In this document: piece by piece, positions 24,427 through 33,534 of the stretch | Numbering within the stretch: position 1 is the stretch's first letter | Layout: every line of letters starts with the position of its first letter | From: Obesumbacterium proteus | GTDB lineage: Bacteria; Pseudomonadota; Gammaproteobacteria; Enterobacterales; Enterobacteriaceae | Reading direction: 5' to 3' | Length of the DNA stretch: 64,000 nucleotides | Assembly (NCBI RefSeq): GCF_001586165.1 | Contig: NZ_CP014608.1 | Location: 4,402,001 to 4,466,000, forward strand | Position numbers and translations under genes: made by a program | The notes under the pieces: generated by a model | Told to the model about the DNA's origin: nothing | Database searches by the model: none | What the model saw: the letters and a program-made list of their open reading frames with translations, nothing else

Positions 24427-25964
24427 TGGTTCACCTGTTTAGCTACGTGTTCACGCATAAGGCGATACACTGCGTCGATATCAATATTCTGCCGCATCGC
24501 TGCGGCCAGCAGATCAAACTGTTGATCCCTAAAAGCCTGATATTGAAACGCTTCCCCCACGAGCGGCGCTAAGCCTTTGCGTTCCCGCAATGCATTTAGC
24601 AAACTGCGTGTGAAGTCATCTGAATCGAAAATACCGTGAATGTAAGTACCGGCCACCGAACCATCGGGGCTTATCGCACCTTCGCATTGGTTGATATCTT
24701 CGCCGTTACGTTGCTGCAATAGCGTCAATGGTGACGCCTGTTCACCAAGCTCGGTGTGCCCCATGTGAATTTCATAGCCCGCCAAGGCATGTTCTTGGCA
24801 AGCAGCAAAAATACCGCTTAACGCAGGCTGAACTTTGCCAATCACGCGGGTGGTCATTTTTTGGTGCGAAAATTTAGTTTCACAATCTAACAATCCCAGC
24901 CCTGCCATCTGATCAACGCCAGACTCCACGCCATCAACAATATGCCTTCCCAACATCTGAAAACCACCACAGATGCCCAGCACCGGCGTGCCTTGCTGAT
25001 GTACGAGCAAGATTTGATGCGTCAGGCCACTGTCATGTAAATAGCTGAGATCGCTTAAGGTGTTTTTACTACCGGGTAAAATCAGTAAATCGGGGGTTCC
25101 CAATTCATCACGGTGCGTGACGTAACGCAACCGCACATCCGACTGTGCATTGAGCGCATTAAAATCGGTGAAGTTTGAAATATACGGCGTTTGGATCACC
25201 GCGATATCCAATACGTTCTCACTTTTCTGGCGATACTTGCCTTTTTGCAGCACCACTCCGTCTTCATCTTCTAACTGCACGTCGATCCACGGCATCACGC
25301 CGATCACCGGTACGTTGGTGAGTTCTTCAATCTGACGCAAACCCGAAGTGAGTAAGCTCACATCGCCGCGAAATTTATTAATAATGACGCCTTTTACCCG
25401 CGCCCGTTCATCAGGTTCCAGCAAGGCCAAGGTGCCATAGATGGAGGCGAACACCCCGCCACGGTCGATATCTGCCACCAGAATGACGGGAACATCCACT
25501 TTCTCGGCCATCCCCATATTCACAATATCGCGATCGCGCAGATTGATTTCCGCTGGGCTGCCCGCGCCTTCCAGAACCATGATATCCACTTCATCTGCAA
25601 GGCTGTGATAGACCTGAGCAATCTGTTCTAGCAGTTGCGGTTTGAATTCGTGATAGGTCACCGCGTCCATCTGATCGGCAACTTTCCCCATCAGCACCAC
25701 CTGCGCACGACAGTCGCTGGTTGGCTTGAGCAAAACCGGATTCATACGCACATCGGGTTCGATACCCGCCGCTTCGGCTTGAAAAATCTGCGCTCTCCCC
25801 ATCTCACCACCATCGGCAGTAATCCCTGAATTCAACGCCATATTTTGAGATTTAAACGGTGCCACGCGGTAACCGTCTTGACGGAAAATGCGGCACAGCC
25901 CGGCGACCAGAACACTTTTACCTACGTCCGATGCGGTGCCTTGCACCATGATGGATAAACCCAT
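24423..25964 (-). CDS. cbiP: Cobyric acid synthase CbiP
   Basis: CbiP amidates four side chains of adenosylcobyrinic acid a,c-diamide using glutamine and ATP. The 513-residue protein has an N-terminal P-loop-like GTASDVGKS (9-17), DRGGVFASIYGT, and a C-terminal class I glutamine amidotransferase domain with nucleophile Cys332 (LGICGGFQML) and a late His in the GTYIHGIFD segment. AGGAAGAG precedes the ATG; the ATG at residue 6 is an alternative start closer to some relatives. Confidence 0.95.
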   Translation of the reverse strand: MGLSIMVQGTASDVGKSVLVAGLCRIFRQDGYRVAPFKSQNMALNSGITADGGEMGRAQIFQAEAAGIEPDVRMNPVLLKPTSDCRAQVVLMGKVADQMDAVTYHEFKPQLLEQIAQVYHSLADEVDIMVLEGAGSPAEINLRDRDIVNMGMAEKVDVPVILVADIDRGGVFASIYGTLALLEPDERARVKGVIINKFRGDVSLLTSGLRQIEELTNVPVIGVMPWIDVQLEDEDGVVLQKGKYRQKSENVLDIAVIQTPYISNFTDFNALNAQSDVRLRYVTHRDELGTPDLLILPGSKNTLSDLSYLHDSGLTHQILLVHQQGTPVLGICGGFQMLGRHIVDGVESGVDQMAGLGLLDCETKFSHQKMTTRVIGKVQPALSGIFAACQEHALAGYEIHMGHTELGEQASPLTLLQQRNGEDINQCEGAISPDGSVAGTYIHGIFDSDDFTRSLLNALRERKGLAPLVGEAFQYQAFRDQQFDLLAAAMRQNIDIDAVYRLMREHVAKQVNQ

Positions 25965-25973
25965 GATCTCTTC

Positions 25974-26804
25974 CTATTTAACCTGTTCTGGCATGAATTC
26001 CGACTTGAAAGCAAACAGCTCATGCTCGGTTTTAAACAACGGCAGCCCCAGTTGCTGATGCATCTTCACCAGCCAGGGTTGGACTAATCCCGCGCTATGT
26101 AACATATCGCGCTGCAGGAAAACCTCGCTCTCGCGCCCCTCACTCACCAATTTTCCCTGCGCGAGAACATACAGGTAATCGCAAACTTCATAAATCAAAT
26201 CAATATCGTGGCTGGAGATCACCACGCGTTTACCCTGAGCCACAATCTTCTGAATAATATGAATCATCTGCTGACGGCCTGAAGGGTCAAGTCCGGCGGT
26301 CGGTTCATCCAACAGCAGATAATCCGCATTCATCACCAAAGCGCCTGCAATCGCTACCCGTTTTTTCTGCCCGTGGCTTAAATACTGCACCGGTTTATGG
26401 CGAAAGCCGAGCGCATCCACCAGCGTAAGTGCCTGCTGGGTGCGATGACGGATAGTCTCTTCATCAACGCCAAGATTACGCAGGCTGAAAGCAATATCGC
26501 TGTCGATATCGGTATAAAAAATTTGCTGGTCTGGCTCTTGGAAAACCATCGCCACCTGCTGACGCAGTGCGCGAAGGCTACGTTTGTCGTAGCTCAGCTT
26601 TTCCCCCTGCCACATCACGCAGCCCTGCTGTGGCTGCAATATTCCCAGCAGATTCATAAACAACGTAGATTTCCCACAGCCGTTGGCACCCACTAAACCG
26701 GTTACCTGACCGCGATTAAAATCCAGCGAGAGATCGTGCAGCACGGTTTCCCCGTCCTGATACTGAAAACTGAGCTGCTGAGTAACGAGTCCCGAAGTGC
26801 TCAC
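25974..26804 (-). CDS. cbiO: Cobalt ECF transporter ATPase CbiO
   Basis: The ATP-binding subunit of the CbiMNQO cobalt importer, at the inner face of the cytoplasmic membrane. The 276-residue protein has Walker A VGANGCGKST, signature LSHGQKKRVAIAG, Walker B YLLLDEPTAGLD and the switch histidine in ISSHDIDL. Its ATG overlaps the cbiQ stop by 4 bases. Cobalt would feed CbiK of the same operon. Confidence 0.95.
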   Translation of the reverse strand: MSTSGLVTQQLSFQYQDGETVLHDLSLDFNRGQVTGLVGANGCGKSTLFMNLLGILQPQQGCVMWQGEKLSYDKRSLRALRQQVAMVFQEPDQQIFYTDIDSDIAFSLRNLGVDEETIRHRTQQALTLVDALGFRHKPVQYLSHGQKKRVAIAGALVMNADYLLLDEPTAGLDPSGRQQMIHIIQKIVAQGKRVVISSHDIDLIYEVCDYLYVLAQGKLVSEGRESEVFLQRDMLHSAGLVQPWLVKMHQQLGLPLFKTEHELFAFKSEFMPEQVK

Positions 26805-27478
26805 AGATGAAAATCTCCGTTGTACAATTTAACTTCTAACGCAATGCTCATCTGCTTATGACGCTCCATCACCCGCGACAGCAACATACCGACCAGCATC
26901 GACAGCGAACGATAGCCACTACGCAAAGAGACATAACCAAAACGCAGCGACTGAGCGCGATGAATCGCGGCGGCTTCCTCAATAAAAATGAAGATAAAGC
27001 GGTAGGTCAGCAGCACTTGTTCAATCAATACCAGCGGAAGATGGCTGCGCTTGAGCAACCGCACCCACTGGCTAAAAGGCGTGGTCAGTACGAAGAGGTA
27101 CGTCGCCGATAACGCCGCCAAGCTGCGGCACAGCGTATTCATCCCCGTGATTAATCCATTGCGCTCAACGCCTAAAGCCAAATGGCCGATGTGCACGCTA
27201 TACAGCAGCGTATCTGCCTGCCATGAGAACGACAGCACCACACCCAGTAACCCAGTGAACAAAAACACCAACGGCACCGCTAGCCAGCGGAGATAGCGCC
27301 GTACACCTACACGCAATAGATAGCAAGTGAGTCCGGCACAAAACAGCAGCACGCTCAGTTGGATCCATGGCGAACCCAACAATGCGGTCAGCAATAAAAC
27401 CAGATACAGCGCAAACTTATGCTCTGGTTTTTTCTGGCTCCAGCGGCTGCTATAAGAGAGCTTATCAATCTCCAGCAT
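26801..27478 (-). CDS. cbiQ: Cobalt ECF transporter membrane subunit CbiQ
   Basis: The transmembrane coupling (T) component of the CbiMNQO importer. The 225-residue protein has about five hydrophobic helices and the cytoplasmic coupling region with the family motif around ALEVKLYNGD, preceded by VMERHKQMSIA and AAAIHRAQSLRFGY. It overlaps cbiN by 14 bases and cbiO by 4, as in other cbi operons. Confidence 0.93.
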   Translation of the reverse strand: MLEIDKLSYSSRWSQKKPEHKFALYLVLLLTALLGSPWIQLSVLLFCAGLTCYLLRVGVRRYLRWLAVPLVFLFTGLLGVVLSFSWQADTLLYSVHIGHLALGVERNGLITGMNTLCRSLAALSATYLFVLTTPFSQWVRLLKRSHLPLVLIEQVLLTYRFIFIFIEEAAAIHRAQSLRFGYVSLRSGYRSLSMLVGMLLSRVMERHKQMSIALEVKLYNGDFHL

Positions 27479-27746
27479 GAACGGCGCGACGCCCTCGGTA
27501 ATAGCCCAAGATATAGAAAATCACCGCGGCACCAAAGGAGCCTTGCAGCGTAAACAACAGGCTTTCTATTTCACCGCTTGCGGGTTCATACAGCGGTTCA
27601 AACCACGGTTTATAGCTAGGTGCCATTTGAGCAATCACGCCTTCGGCCTGATCGTCTGAACCACCATACTCACCGCCGTGATTAATAAAGAAAGGCAAAA
27701 CGGCCAAGGCAATCACCAGAAAAATCAAAATCAGCGTTTTTTTCAT
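27465..27746 (-). CDS. cbiN: Cobalt transport protein CbiN
   Basis: A 93-residue accessory subunit of the cobalt importer. It has an N-terminal membrane segment (LILIFLVIALAVLPFFI), the extracytoplasmic segment GGSDDQAEG that helps load cobalt into CbiM, and a second membrane helix (GAAVIFYILGYYRG). The family layout is complete. The gene abuts cbiM. Confidence 0.95.
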   Translation of the reverse strand: MKKTLILIFLVIALAVLPFFINHGGEYGGSDDQAEGVIAQMAPSYKPWFEPLYEPASGEIESLLFTLQGSFGAAVIFYILGYYRGRRAVHAGD

Positions 27747-28475
27747 TTAAAGGCTCCTCGCACCAATCAGTTGGCGCTTGCATAGTTGGTCATAAATCAG
27801 CACGGTTAACAGCCCTTCAGCAATAGCGATAGGCACCTGCGTCAGACAGAAAATGGCCATAAATTTAGTGACCGATGCCATAACCCCGAGTTGAGGATCG
27901 GGGAACGCCAATCCCAACTGCACCGACGTTACGAAATAGGTCACCAAATCGGCTAACGCCGCGCACAGGAACACCGCAACATCGCGTCGCATTCCTGCTC
28001 GAGTCGCTAATTTCCATACCACGTAGCCCGCCATCGGCCCGATAACCGCCATCGACATGCCATTCGCGCCCAGCGTCGTTAAACCGCCATGCGCCAAGAA
28101 CAACGCTTGGAACAGCAAAACGATAGCCCCGAGTACAGATACCACCCACGGACCAAACAAAATCACGGCTAAACCCACACCGGTTGGATGCGAACAGCTG
28201 CCTGTTACCGAAGGAATTTTTAGCGCCGACAGCACAAAAATGAAGGCCGCACATAACGCCAGCAGAACTTTTTTATCGCTGTCATCACGCACGATGGCTT
28301 TAAGACGCGTTGCCCCAATCACTAAACAAGGCAAGAACATCAGCCACCATGCCAAGGCCCAGAAAGGCGGTAAAAAGCCTTCCATGATATGCATAGCAAA
28401 TGCTTCTTGTGGCGCGAGCGTCAGCAGAACCGCCAGCGCCATGCCGTAAAGCGGGAGTTGTTGGAGGTTTTTCAT
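27747..28475 (-). CDS. cbiM: Cobalt ECF transporter substrate-binding subunit CbiM
   Basis: The substrate-specific membrane component of the cobalt importer. The 242-residue protein starts with a cleavable-looking signal (LTLAPQEAFA) followed by MHIMEGFLPPFWALAWW; in CbiM/NikM the residues at the new N-terminus form the metal site, including the His after the first Met. Conserved GSCSHPTGVGL and GANGMSMAVIGP follow. It is separated from cbiL by a GC-rich repeat instead of the usual tight junction. Confidence 0.95.
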   Translation of the reverse strand: MKNLQQLPLYGMALAVLLTLAPQEAFAMHIMEGFLPPFWALAWWLMFLPCLVIGATRLKAIVRDDSDKKVLLALCAAFIFVLSALKIPSVTGSCSHPTGVGLAVILFGPWVVSVLGAIVLLFQALFLAHGGLTTLGANGMSMAVIGPMAGYVVWKLATRAGMRRDVAVFLCAALADLVTYFVTSVQLGLAFPDPQLGVMASVTKFMAIFCLTQVPIAIAEGLLTVLIYDQLCKRQLIGARSL

Positions 28476-28494
28476 TTTTCATCCTTAGTTAAAG

Positions 28495-28597
28495 ACCCCA
28501 CCCCAACCCTCCCCTTCGCAGGGGAGGGAGCCGTACAGAGCTAATAGCAACCTCGGAGTGCTCCTCCCCCTGCGAAGGGGGAGGCTGGGAGGAGGTT
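28495..28597. repeat. GC-rich palindromic repeat, copy 1 (cbiL-cbiM)
   Basis: A roughly 100-base element of two hairpins. One is CCCTCCCCTTCGCAGGGGAGGG (about 28507-28528, given in abbreviated form by its arms CCCTCCCC and GGGGAGGG). The other is a C/G-rich hairpin at 28561-28584 with loop TGCGAA. The two halves are also complementary to each other. The same core (CCTCCCAGCCTCCCCCTT) occurs in copy 2 at 36561-36721 in the opposite orientation. It fills the whole cbiL-cbiM spacer. Confidence 0.75.
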
Positions 28598-28614
28598 AAT
28601 CACCCATAAGGCAA

Positions 28615-29328
28615 TCAGCTTGCCCGATTCACCAAAATCGTCGAAAAGTACGGCAGTTTGGTGTCTTCGTGGATCTCGTCGAGATGACGGAAACATTGCT
28701 CATTCGGCAGCGATGCTTCAGCCATCAAAATGGCATGGTCGAGCAATCCCAAACGACGCAGCATTTCGCGTATTTGAATGACTCGGCCATACACTTTCAT
28801 CATCACCACGCATTCATGGTTCAGCAGCGCCTGCTCAAGCTCCTCTTCGGGAGCCGTACAGGCCACCACCGCCATAGACTGCTGTTCCATCGCCAAAGGA
28901 AACTGGGCGCGGGCGGCAATACAGGCAAACGAGGTAACGCCGGGGATAATCTCGATATCCACGTGTCCGCGCAGGCGTTCCAGCAAAAATACCCATGTGC
29001 TGAACAGCATGGCGTCACCCAGCGTAATAAAACCGACCTGAAGCCCTTGCTCTGCGTCCGTTTGCATCTCCTGCGCAACGGCGTCCCATGCGGCGTTTTT
29101 TTCTCCTTGATCGGCGCTCATCGGAAAATGGCGCTCTTTGATGTTGAGCGTAGGCGGTAAAAATTCACGCACGATAGACAGCGCAAGGCTATCGCCCCCT
29201 TTGCGACCCGCAGGGGCATACAGCACATCCAGTTCACCGAGCTGCCGTGCGGCACGAACGGTAATCAAATCGCTGCTGCCGGGGCCAGTGGCAATCGCCC
29301 ACACTTTTCCCTTTTTCACGTCGCTCAT
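28615..29328 (-). CDS. cbiL: Cobalt-precorrin-2 C20-methyltransferase CbiL
   Basis: CbiL is an S-adenosylmethionine-dependent methyltransferase that methylates C20 of cobalt-precorrin-2. The 237-residue protein has the tetrapyrrole-methylase fold: VWAIATGPGSSDLITVRA near the N-terminus, FITLGDAMLFSTW, and IIPGVTSFACIAA. The ATG shares one base with the cbiK stop (TAATG). Confidence 0.93.
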   Translation of the reverse strand: MSDVKKGKVWAIATGPGSSDLITVRAARQLGELDVLYAPAGRKGGDSLALSIVREFLPPTLNIKERHFPMSADQGEKNAAWDAVAQEMQTDAEQGLQVGFITLGDAMLFSTWVFLLERLRGHVDIEIIPGVTSFACIAARAQFPLAMEQQSMAVVACTAPEEELEQALLNHECVVMMKVYGRVIQIREMLRRLGLLDHAILMAEASLPNEQCFRHLDEIHEDTKLPYFSTILVNRAS

Positions 29329-30119
29329 TAGGCCGCCTCCTCTGCTGGCAGCAAAACATCGTGCAGGTGATCAACAAACATTTGCTGAATCAGCGGATTT
29401 TCCCCCAAACCTTGCAGCCACGGCGTAGCTTCAATTCCGGCCTGAGCAAGCTGGGTTTTCCACGAATCCTCGTCATCAGAAGCCATATCGTTAATGGCGT
29501 GATCGCCCGCCACCAGCATCAGCGGCATCAAATGCACACGGCGCACGTTTTGCTGCTGCAAACGCGTTACCACATGGTGAATTTCGGGATAGCTCTCTAC
29601 GGCACCTACCATCGCAGGGATTTGGTGGATCATCAGCATGTGATCGAGGCAGGCATAAGCCGCAAAGGCATGGTGCGTCGCGCCATGGCCCATAAACACC
29701 ACGCGTTCGTCTTCGGCTAGCGCAGGCATCTGCGATTTCATGGCCGCGATCAACTGTTCAAAATCGTCATGGCTACTCAGTAACGGCACGCCAATCCGCA
29801 GCCGTTTAAACATCCCTGCATGGGCGCGTACCTGAGTCACGACCTTTTCGTATTCATCGCCGTTGATGATGTGCAATGACTGAATGACAACGTCCTGATA
29901 ACCCTGCTCAGCCAAACGTTGCAGTGCCTGATTTGGATTATCGATTTGCATTCCGTCTCGCTTCGCCAGCTTGCGAATAATCATCTCGGACGTGAAGGCG
30001 CGAAACGCATCACGGTCGGGACAGGATTCCGCTAATCGACGCTCACAGGCATCAATGGTTTTCGCTCGCGTCTCGTGATAGCTGGTACCAAAACTGATAA
30101 TTAAAATGGCTTTTTTCAT
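29328..30119 (-). CDS. cbiK: Sirohydrochlorin cobaltochelatase CbiK
   Basis: CbiK inserts cobalt into sirohydrochlorin, the first committed step of the anaerobic B12 branch. The 263-residue cytoplasmic protein has the chelatase fold start AILIISFGTSYHETR, the metal-binding His in FMGHGATHHAF, and a second conserved His in LMLVAGDHAINDM. Its presence, with CbiD and CbiG, defines the oxygen-independent pathway. The ATG overlaps the cbiJ stop by 4 bases (ATGA). Confidence 0.95.
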   Translation of the reverse strand: MKKAILIISFGTSYHETRAKTIDACERRLAESCPDRDAFRAFTSEMIIRKLAKRDGMQIDNPNQALQRLAEQGYQDVVIQSLHIINGDEYEKVVTQVRAHAGMFKRLRIGVPLLSSHDDFEQLIAAMKSQMPALAEDERVVFMGHGATHHAFAAYACLDHMLMIHQIPAMVGAVESYPEIHHVVTRLQQQNVRRVHLMPLMLVAGDHAINDMASDDEDSWKTQLAQAGIEATPWLQGLGENPLIQQMFVDHLHDVLLPAEEAA

Positions 30120-30957
30120 AGGTATTGGCTCTTTTTATTCTGTAACCAGTCGGCTAGATAGGGCTCAAGTTCAGCCAGAGAACTTACTCGAATCTGCCCT
30201 TCGGCCAGCGGCTCGGAAGGACGACAAATCACGATGCAGGGAATATTCAGCGCCAAACATGGCACGACTTTTTGCTGATATCCCCTTCTGCGCCAGACTC
30301 TTTGGTGATCACCACGTCAGCCCGACAATGCTGATACGTTGCCTGATTCATCTCGGCGCTAAACGGCCCTTTCAACGCCAGTACGTTATCTACGCCCAGT
30401 CCTAAATCCTGACACTGCAACAGGACGTCCGGCGTCGGCAATACACGCGCAAGAAGGGTTTTTCCCGCCAGCAAACGCACAAAATCAGCCAGCTGTTTAC
30501 TGCCGGTGGTCAATAGAATCCGTTCGCCTAAACGATGTGCAACCACGCAGGCCTCTTCCACGCTCGCCACCTTGTGCAGCAAAGGGTGCTCTAAAGCATC
30601 AATTTCGCTAGGGCGTAAATAGCGCATCAGCGCAATATTCTGAGTCGCGCAGGCGTGAGCGATATTGGCGCTTAATACGCCAGCGTAAGGATGTGAGGCA
30701 TCAATAACCTGCGTAATCCGGCGCGCTCGCAGCCATTCGATCATCTGCGCGGCATCCATGCGTCCAACGATAATTTCACCGTTGATATTTCCCGCCAGCT
30801 CGCGCCCCGCATCGGTTGCTACGGAAAGGCTGTAGCTCAGCCCCATCTCGTCAAGGCGCAGGCAAATATGGCGCGCATCTGACGTACCGCCAAAAACGTG
30901 CAGCGTAGGCGTAATGGCATCAGCCGCATTGCTGCTAGAAATGGAGTTATAAAACAT
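30116..30957 (-). pseudogene. cbiJ: Cobalt-precorrin-6A reductase CbiJ, frameshifted
   Basis: The N-terminal 226 residues read as a normal CbiJ (VFGGTSDARHI, IDASHPYAGVLSANI, LLTTGSK, VITKESGAEG). A G run (CCCC at 30282-30285 on the plus strand) is then one base short, and the frame runs into a stop at 30247. Adding one G restores GGYQQKVVPCLALNIPC and a normal C-terminus that ends at 30116-30118, overlapping cbiK by 4 bases. An intact protein would be about 280 residues and reduce cobalt-precorrin-6A. A homopolymer sequencing error is the alternative explanation. Confidence 0.85.
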
Positions 30958-31671
30958 AGCCGCGCGGCGTAATCATCAAGCCGTCCTGACAGTAGGTGGT
31001 TTTATTGCCGACAATCACCAGACTGGTCATATCGACATTTTCGAAGTCCATCTCACCGAAGGTGGTTAGCCATTTCTCCTGCTTTTTGCGCCCCGCCGCT
31101 TTGACCACGCCCACCGGCGTGCTGGCGGCGGTATAAGTACGCATCAGGTCGAAGGCGCGAGCCAAATGCTCAGCACGGCCACGGCTGCGCGGATTGTAGA
31201 AACAGATAACAAAATCGGCTTGCGCAGCTGCAATCACGCGTTGTTCAATGACCGGCCACGGGGTAAGCAGGTCGCTCAGGCTGATATGGCAGAAATCGTG
31301 CATCAGCGGCGCACCCAACAACGATGCCGCGGCGGTGCTGGCGGTGACGCCAGCGATCAGCTTGACTTCAACGCCTAGCTTTTGCTTGGTCACCAGTTCA
31401 AGGATCAGCCCCGCCATGCCATAAATGCCCGCATCACCGCTGCTGATCAACGCAACTTTTTGCCTTGCACGGCAAGATTTAACGCTTCCTGACAGCGCTC
31501 AATCTCTTTACACATGCCCGTTTTGATCACCTCTTTATCGGTGGTCAGGGCTTTTACCAAGTGGGTGTAAGTTTTGTAGCCCACGATAATATCTGCGTCA
31601 CGAATAGCCTCGATGGCTTCCAGCGTCATCATGGACTGACTGCCCGGACCAATGCCGATTACATATAACAT
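30947..31671 (-). pseudogene. cbiH: Cobalt-factor III C17-methyltransferase CbiH, frameshifted
   Basis: The frame starting MLYVIGIGPGSQSMMTLEA (ATG 31669-31671, sharing a base with the cbiG stop) ends early at 31447 after VQGKKLR. One more A in the A5 run (T run at 31457-31461 on plus) restores VQGKKVALISSGDAGIYG, which runs on to 30947. The restored length is 241 residues, the family length. CbiH closes the corrin ring and methylates C17. The downstream half begins with an ATG-like in-frame start only by chance and lacks the SAM-binding N-terminus. Confidence 0.87.
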
Positions 31672-32780
31672 CAGAGAGTTTCCTGAAGGGTTAGAGCCAA
31701 AGTAAGGGTGACGCCCTGCTCGCGCAGCGTCTCCCCAATGATTTTTCCACCGCCGTACTCTTCGAGTAACAGACATGCAGCGGGCTGAGATACACAGCCC
31801 ACGCCGACGGTTTGACGCACAAAATCCGAACACGGGAAACGATGCTCATGCACACGCAGCGCTTCGGGCGTAAACACATAGAAAGGAACACGATAGCAAT
31901 GCGCCAGCTGTTGTAGCGCGGCTTCATCCTGCTTCAACGTAATGCTACCGATGGCGCGCAGCGCAAGTGGATCGATATGCAGCTCAGCAAATTTCTGCAA
32001 CAGCAGCGGGTGTAGCGTGGCAAACGGCGTATCTCTCCGACAACCCACGCCCAATACCACGCGCTTAGGCACCAGTTGATAAACTGGGATCGCCGTTGGT
32101 GGCAGGTCCGAGTGATAGCTAATGCATACCAACGCAGAAAGATCGGGCAGTGAATGAAGATCGGCTACCGGAATAAACCCGCGTCGATCGTGCTCGGTGA
32201 GTTGTAGGTTAATGCGCGGATCAAGCCAAAGCCCCACGCGATCGCCGCTCACCAGCATTTGGTTCACGCTTTTCACCGCATGGCGAAAATTCGCGATCTC
32301 CGCATCCAGCTTCTGCGCTAATAGATCCAGCGCAGCAACGCCGTTTACGTCGGTTGAGGTAGTGATCACCGGATCGGCGTTAATCAACTCGGCGATCTGC
32401 TGAGTGAGCCAATTCGCACCGCCCATATGTCCTGAAAGTAAACTGATCGCATGCTCGCCGCGCTCATCAAGCACCACCACCGCAGGATCGGTTAGCTTGT
32501 CCTGTAACAGCGGCGCGATCACCCGCACCACGATCCCCGTTGCGCCGATCACCACCAGCGCATCAAAGCGTTTAAACGCCTGCGCCATCGTTTCGGCAAA
32601 AGATCCGCTAAACGGCGTGAAGCCAGGCTGGAGCAATTTTTCGCTGGTAAAGCATTCGCTGATGGTGGATAGCTGCGGCAGCAAAGGACGCAGGCGTTGT
32701 GCCAAGCGCACGCCGCCCGGCGTTAGGCAAAATAACGCCAGCGATTCCACCTTCATCGACTCAGGCCTGACGGTATTCAT
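31671..32780 (-). CDS. cbiG: Cobalt-precorrin-5A hydrolase CbiG
   Basis: CbiG opens the delta-lactone of cobalt-precorrin-5A and releases acetaldehyde in the anaerobic pathway. The 369-residue product begins MNTVRPESMKVESLALFCLT, as Salmonella CbiG does; a longer frame upstream lies inside cbiF. Visible marks are VVIGATGIVVRVIAPLL, the central LLSGHMGGAN, and the C-terminal VLGVGCRRDTPF. It overlaps cbiF by about 20 bases. Confidence 0.92.
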   Translation of the reverse strand: MNTVRPESMKVESLALFCLTPGGVRLAQRLRPLLPQLSTISECFTSEKLLQPGFTPFSGSFAETMAQAFKRFDALVVIGATGIVVRVIAPLLQDKLTDPAVVVLDERGEHAISLLSGHMGGANWLTQQIAELINADPVITTSTDVNGVAALDLLAQKLDAEIANFRHAVKSVNQMLVSGDRVGLWLDPRINLQLTEHDRRGFIPVADLHSLPDLSALVCISYHSDLPPTAIPVYQLVPKRVVLGVGCRRDTPFATLHPLLLQKFAELHIDPLALRAIGSITLKQDEAALQQLAHCYRVPFYVFTPEALRVHEHRFPCSDFVRQTVGVGCVSQPAACLLLEEYGGGKIIGETLREQGVTLTLALTLQETL

Positions 32781-33534
32781 GGCTGAAGCCCGCGTCATAC
32801 AGCTTGGAGTAGTGGTATTCATCACCAAGGAATGCGCCCACTAAAATCAGCGCCGTTTTTCGAATGCCCGCGTTACGCACTAGGGGCGCAATGGTTTCCA
32901 AGGTGCCGCGCACCGTTTGGTGATCTGGCCAAGTGGCTTTATAGACCACCGCCACCGGCGTGGTTGCCGGATAACCACCGCTCAGCAGGCGCTCAACAAC
33001 GTCACCAATATCCTGAACCGAAAGGAAAATCGCCATTGAAGTTTGGTGTGCGGCAAAGGATTCTAATGACTCACGCTCAGGCGTTGGCGTGCGTCCAGAC
33101 ATGCGGGTGATCACCAGACTTTGGGAAACCTCTGGCACCGTGTATTCCACGCCCAGCTGTGAAGCGGCACCTAAGAATGAACTCACCCCCGGCACCGAGC
33201 TAAAACCAATGCCCAACTTGCCCAGCTCTTCGCCTTGCTCACGGATAGATCCGTATAACGACAGATCGCCGGTTTGGAGGCGCACGACCAGTTTTCCTGC
33301 ACGAATGCCCTGTTCCATCAGATCAATAATCTGCTGGAGGTTGAGCCCTGCACTATCGTGGCATTCTGCCTGCGGTTTGCAGTAATTCAGCAGATCGTGA
33401 TTAATCAGCGAACCAGCAAAAATCACTACATCCGCCTGCGATAAAATTCGATGGCCTTTCAGCGTAATAAGCTCAGGATCGCCCGGCCCTGCACCGATAA
33501 AATAGACCTGTGCGCGATCGATAGACTCAGCCAT
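32761..33534 (-). CDS. cbiF: Cobalt-precorrin-4 C11-methyltransferase CbiF
   Basis: A 257-residue tetrapyrrole methylase that methylates C11. It shows VYFIGAGPGDPELITLKG at the N-terminus, VVRLQTGDLSLYGSIREQ, and the substrate-site loop VPGVSSFLGAASQLGVEYT. ATG at 33532-33534 overlaps the end of cbiT by 8 bases. Confidence 0.95.
   Translation of the reverse strand: MAESIDRAQVYFIGAGPGDPELITLKGHRILSQADVVIFAGSLINHDLLNYCKPQAECHDSAGLNLQQIIDLMEQGIRAGKLVVRLQTGDLSLYGSIREQGEELGKLGIGFSSVPGVSSFLGAASQLGVEYTVPEVSQSLVITRMSGRTPTPERESLESFAAHQTSMAIFLSVQDIGDVVERLLSGGYPATTPVAVVYKATWPDHQTVRGTLETIAPLVRNAGIRKTALILVGAFLGDEYHYSKLYDAGFSHEYRQA

Noticed and set aside
28495..28597. The GC-rich element as an ordinary terminator of the cbiL-cbiM spacer
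   Set aside because: It has two large hairpins without T runs and has a related copy in another spacer of the operon, which fits a dispersed repeat better.
30947..31450. The downstream half of cbiH as a separate gene of 167 codons
   Set aside because: It starts in the middle of the methylase fold, lacks the SAM-binding N-terminus, and joins the upstream frame exactly with one added base. It is the second half of a frameshifted gene.
31440..31465. Programmed -1 frameshifting in cbiH
   Set aside because: The run is C-AAA-AAG, not a true X-XXY-YYZ heptamer, and no stimulatory hairpin or pseudoknot was recognised downstream. A simple mutation or a sequencing error is more likely.
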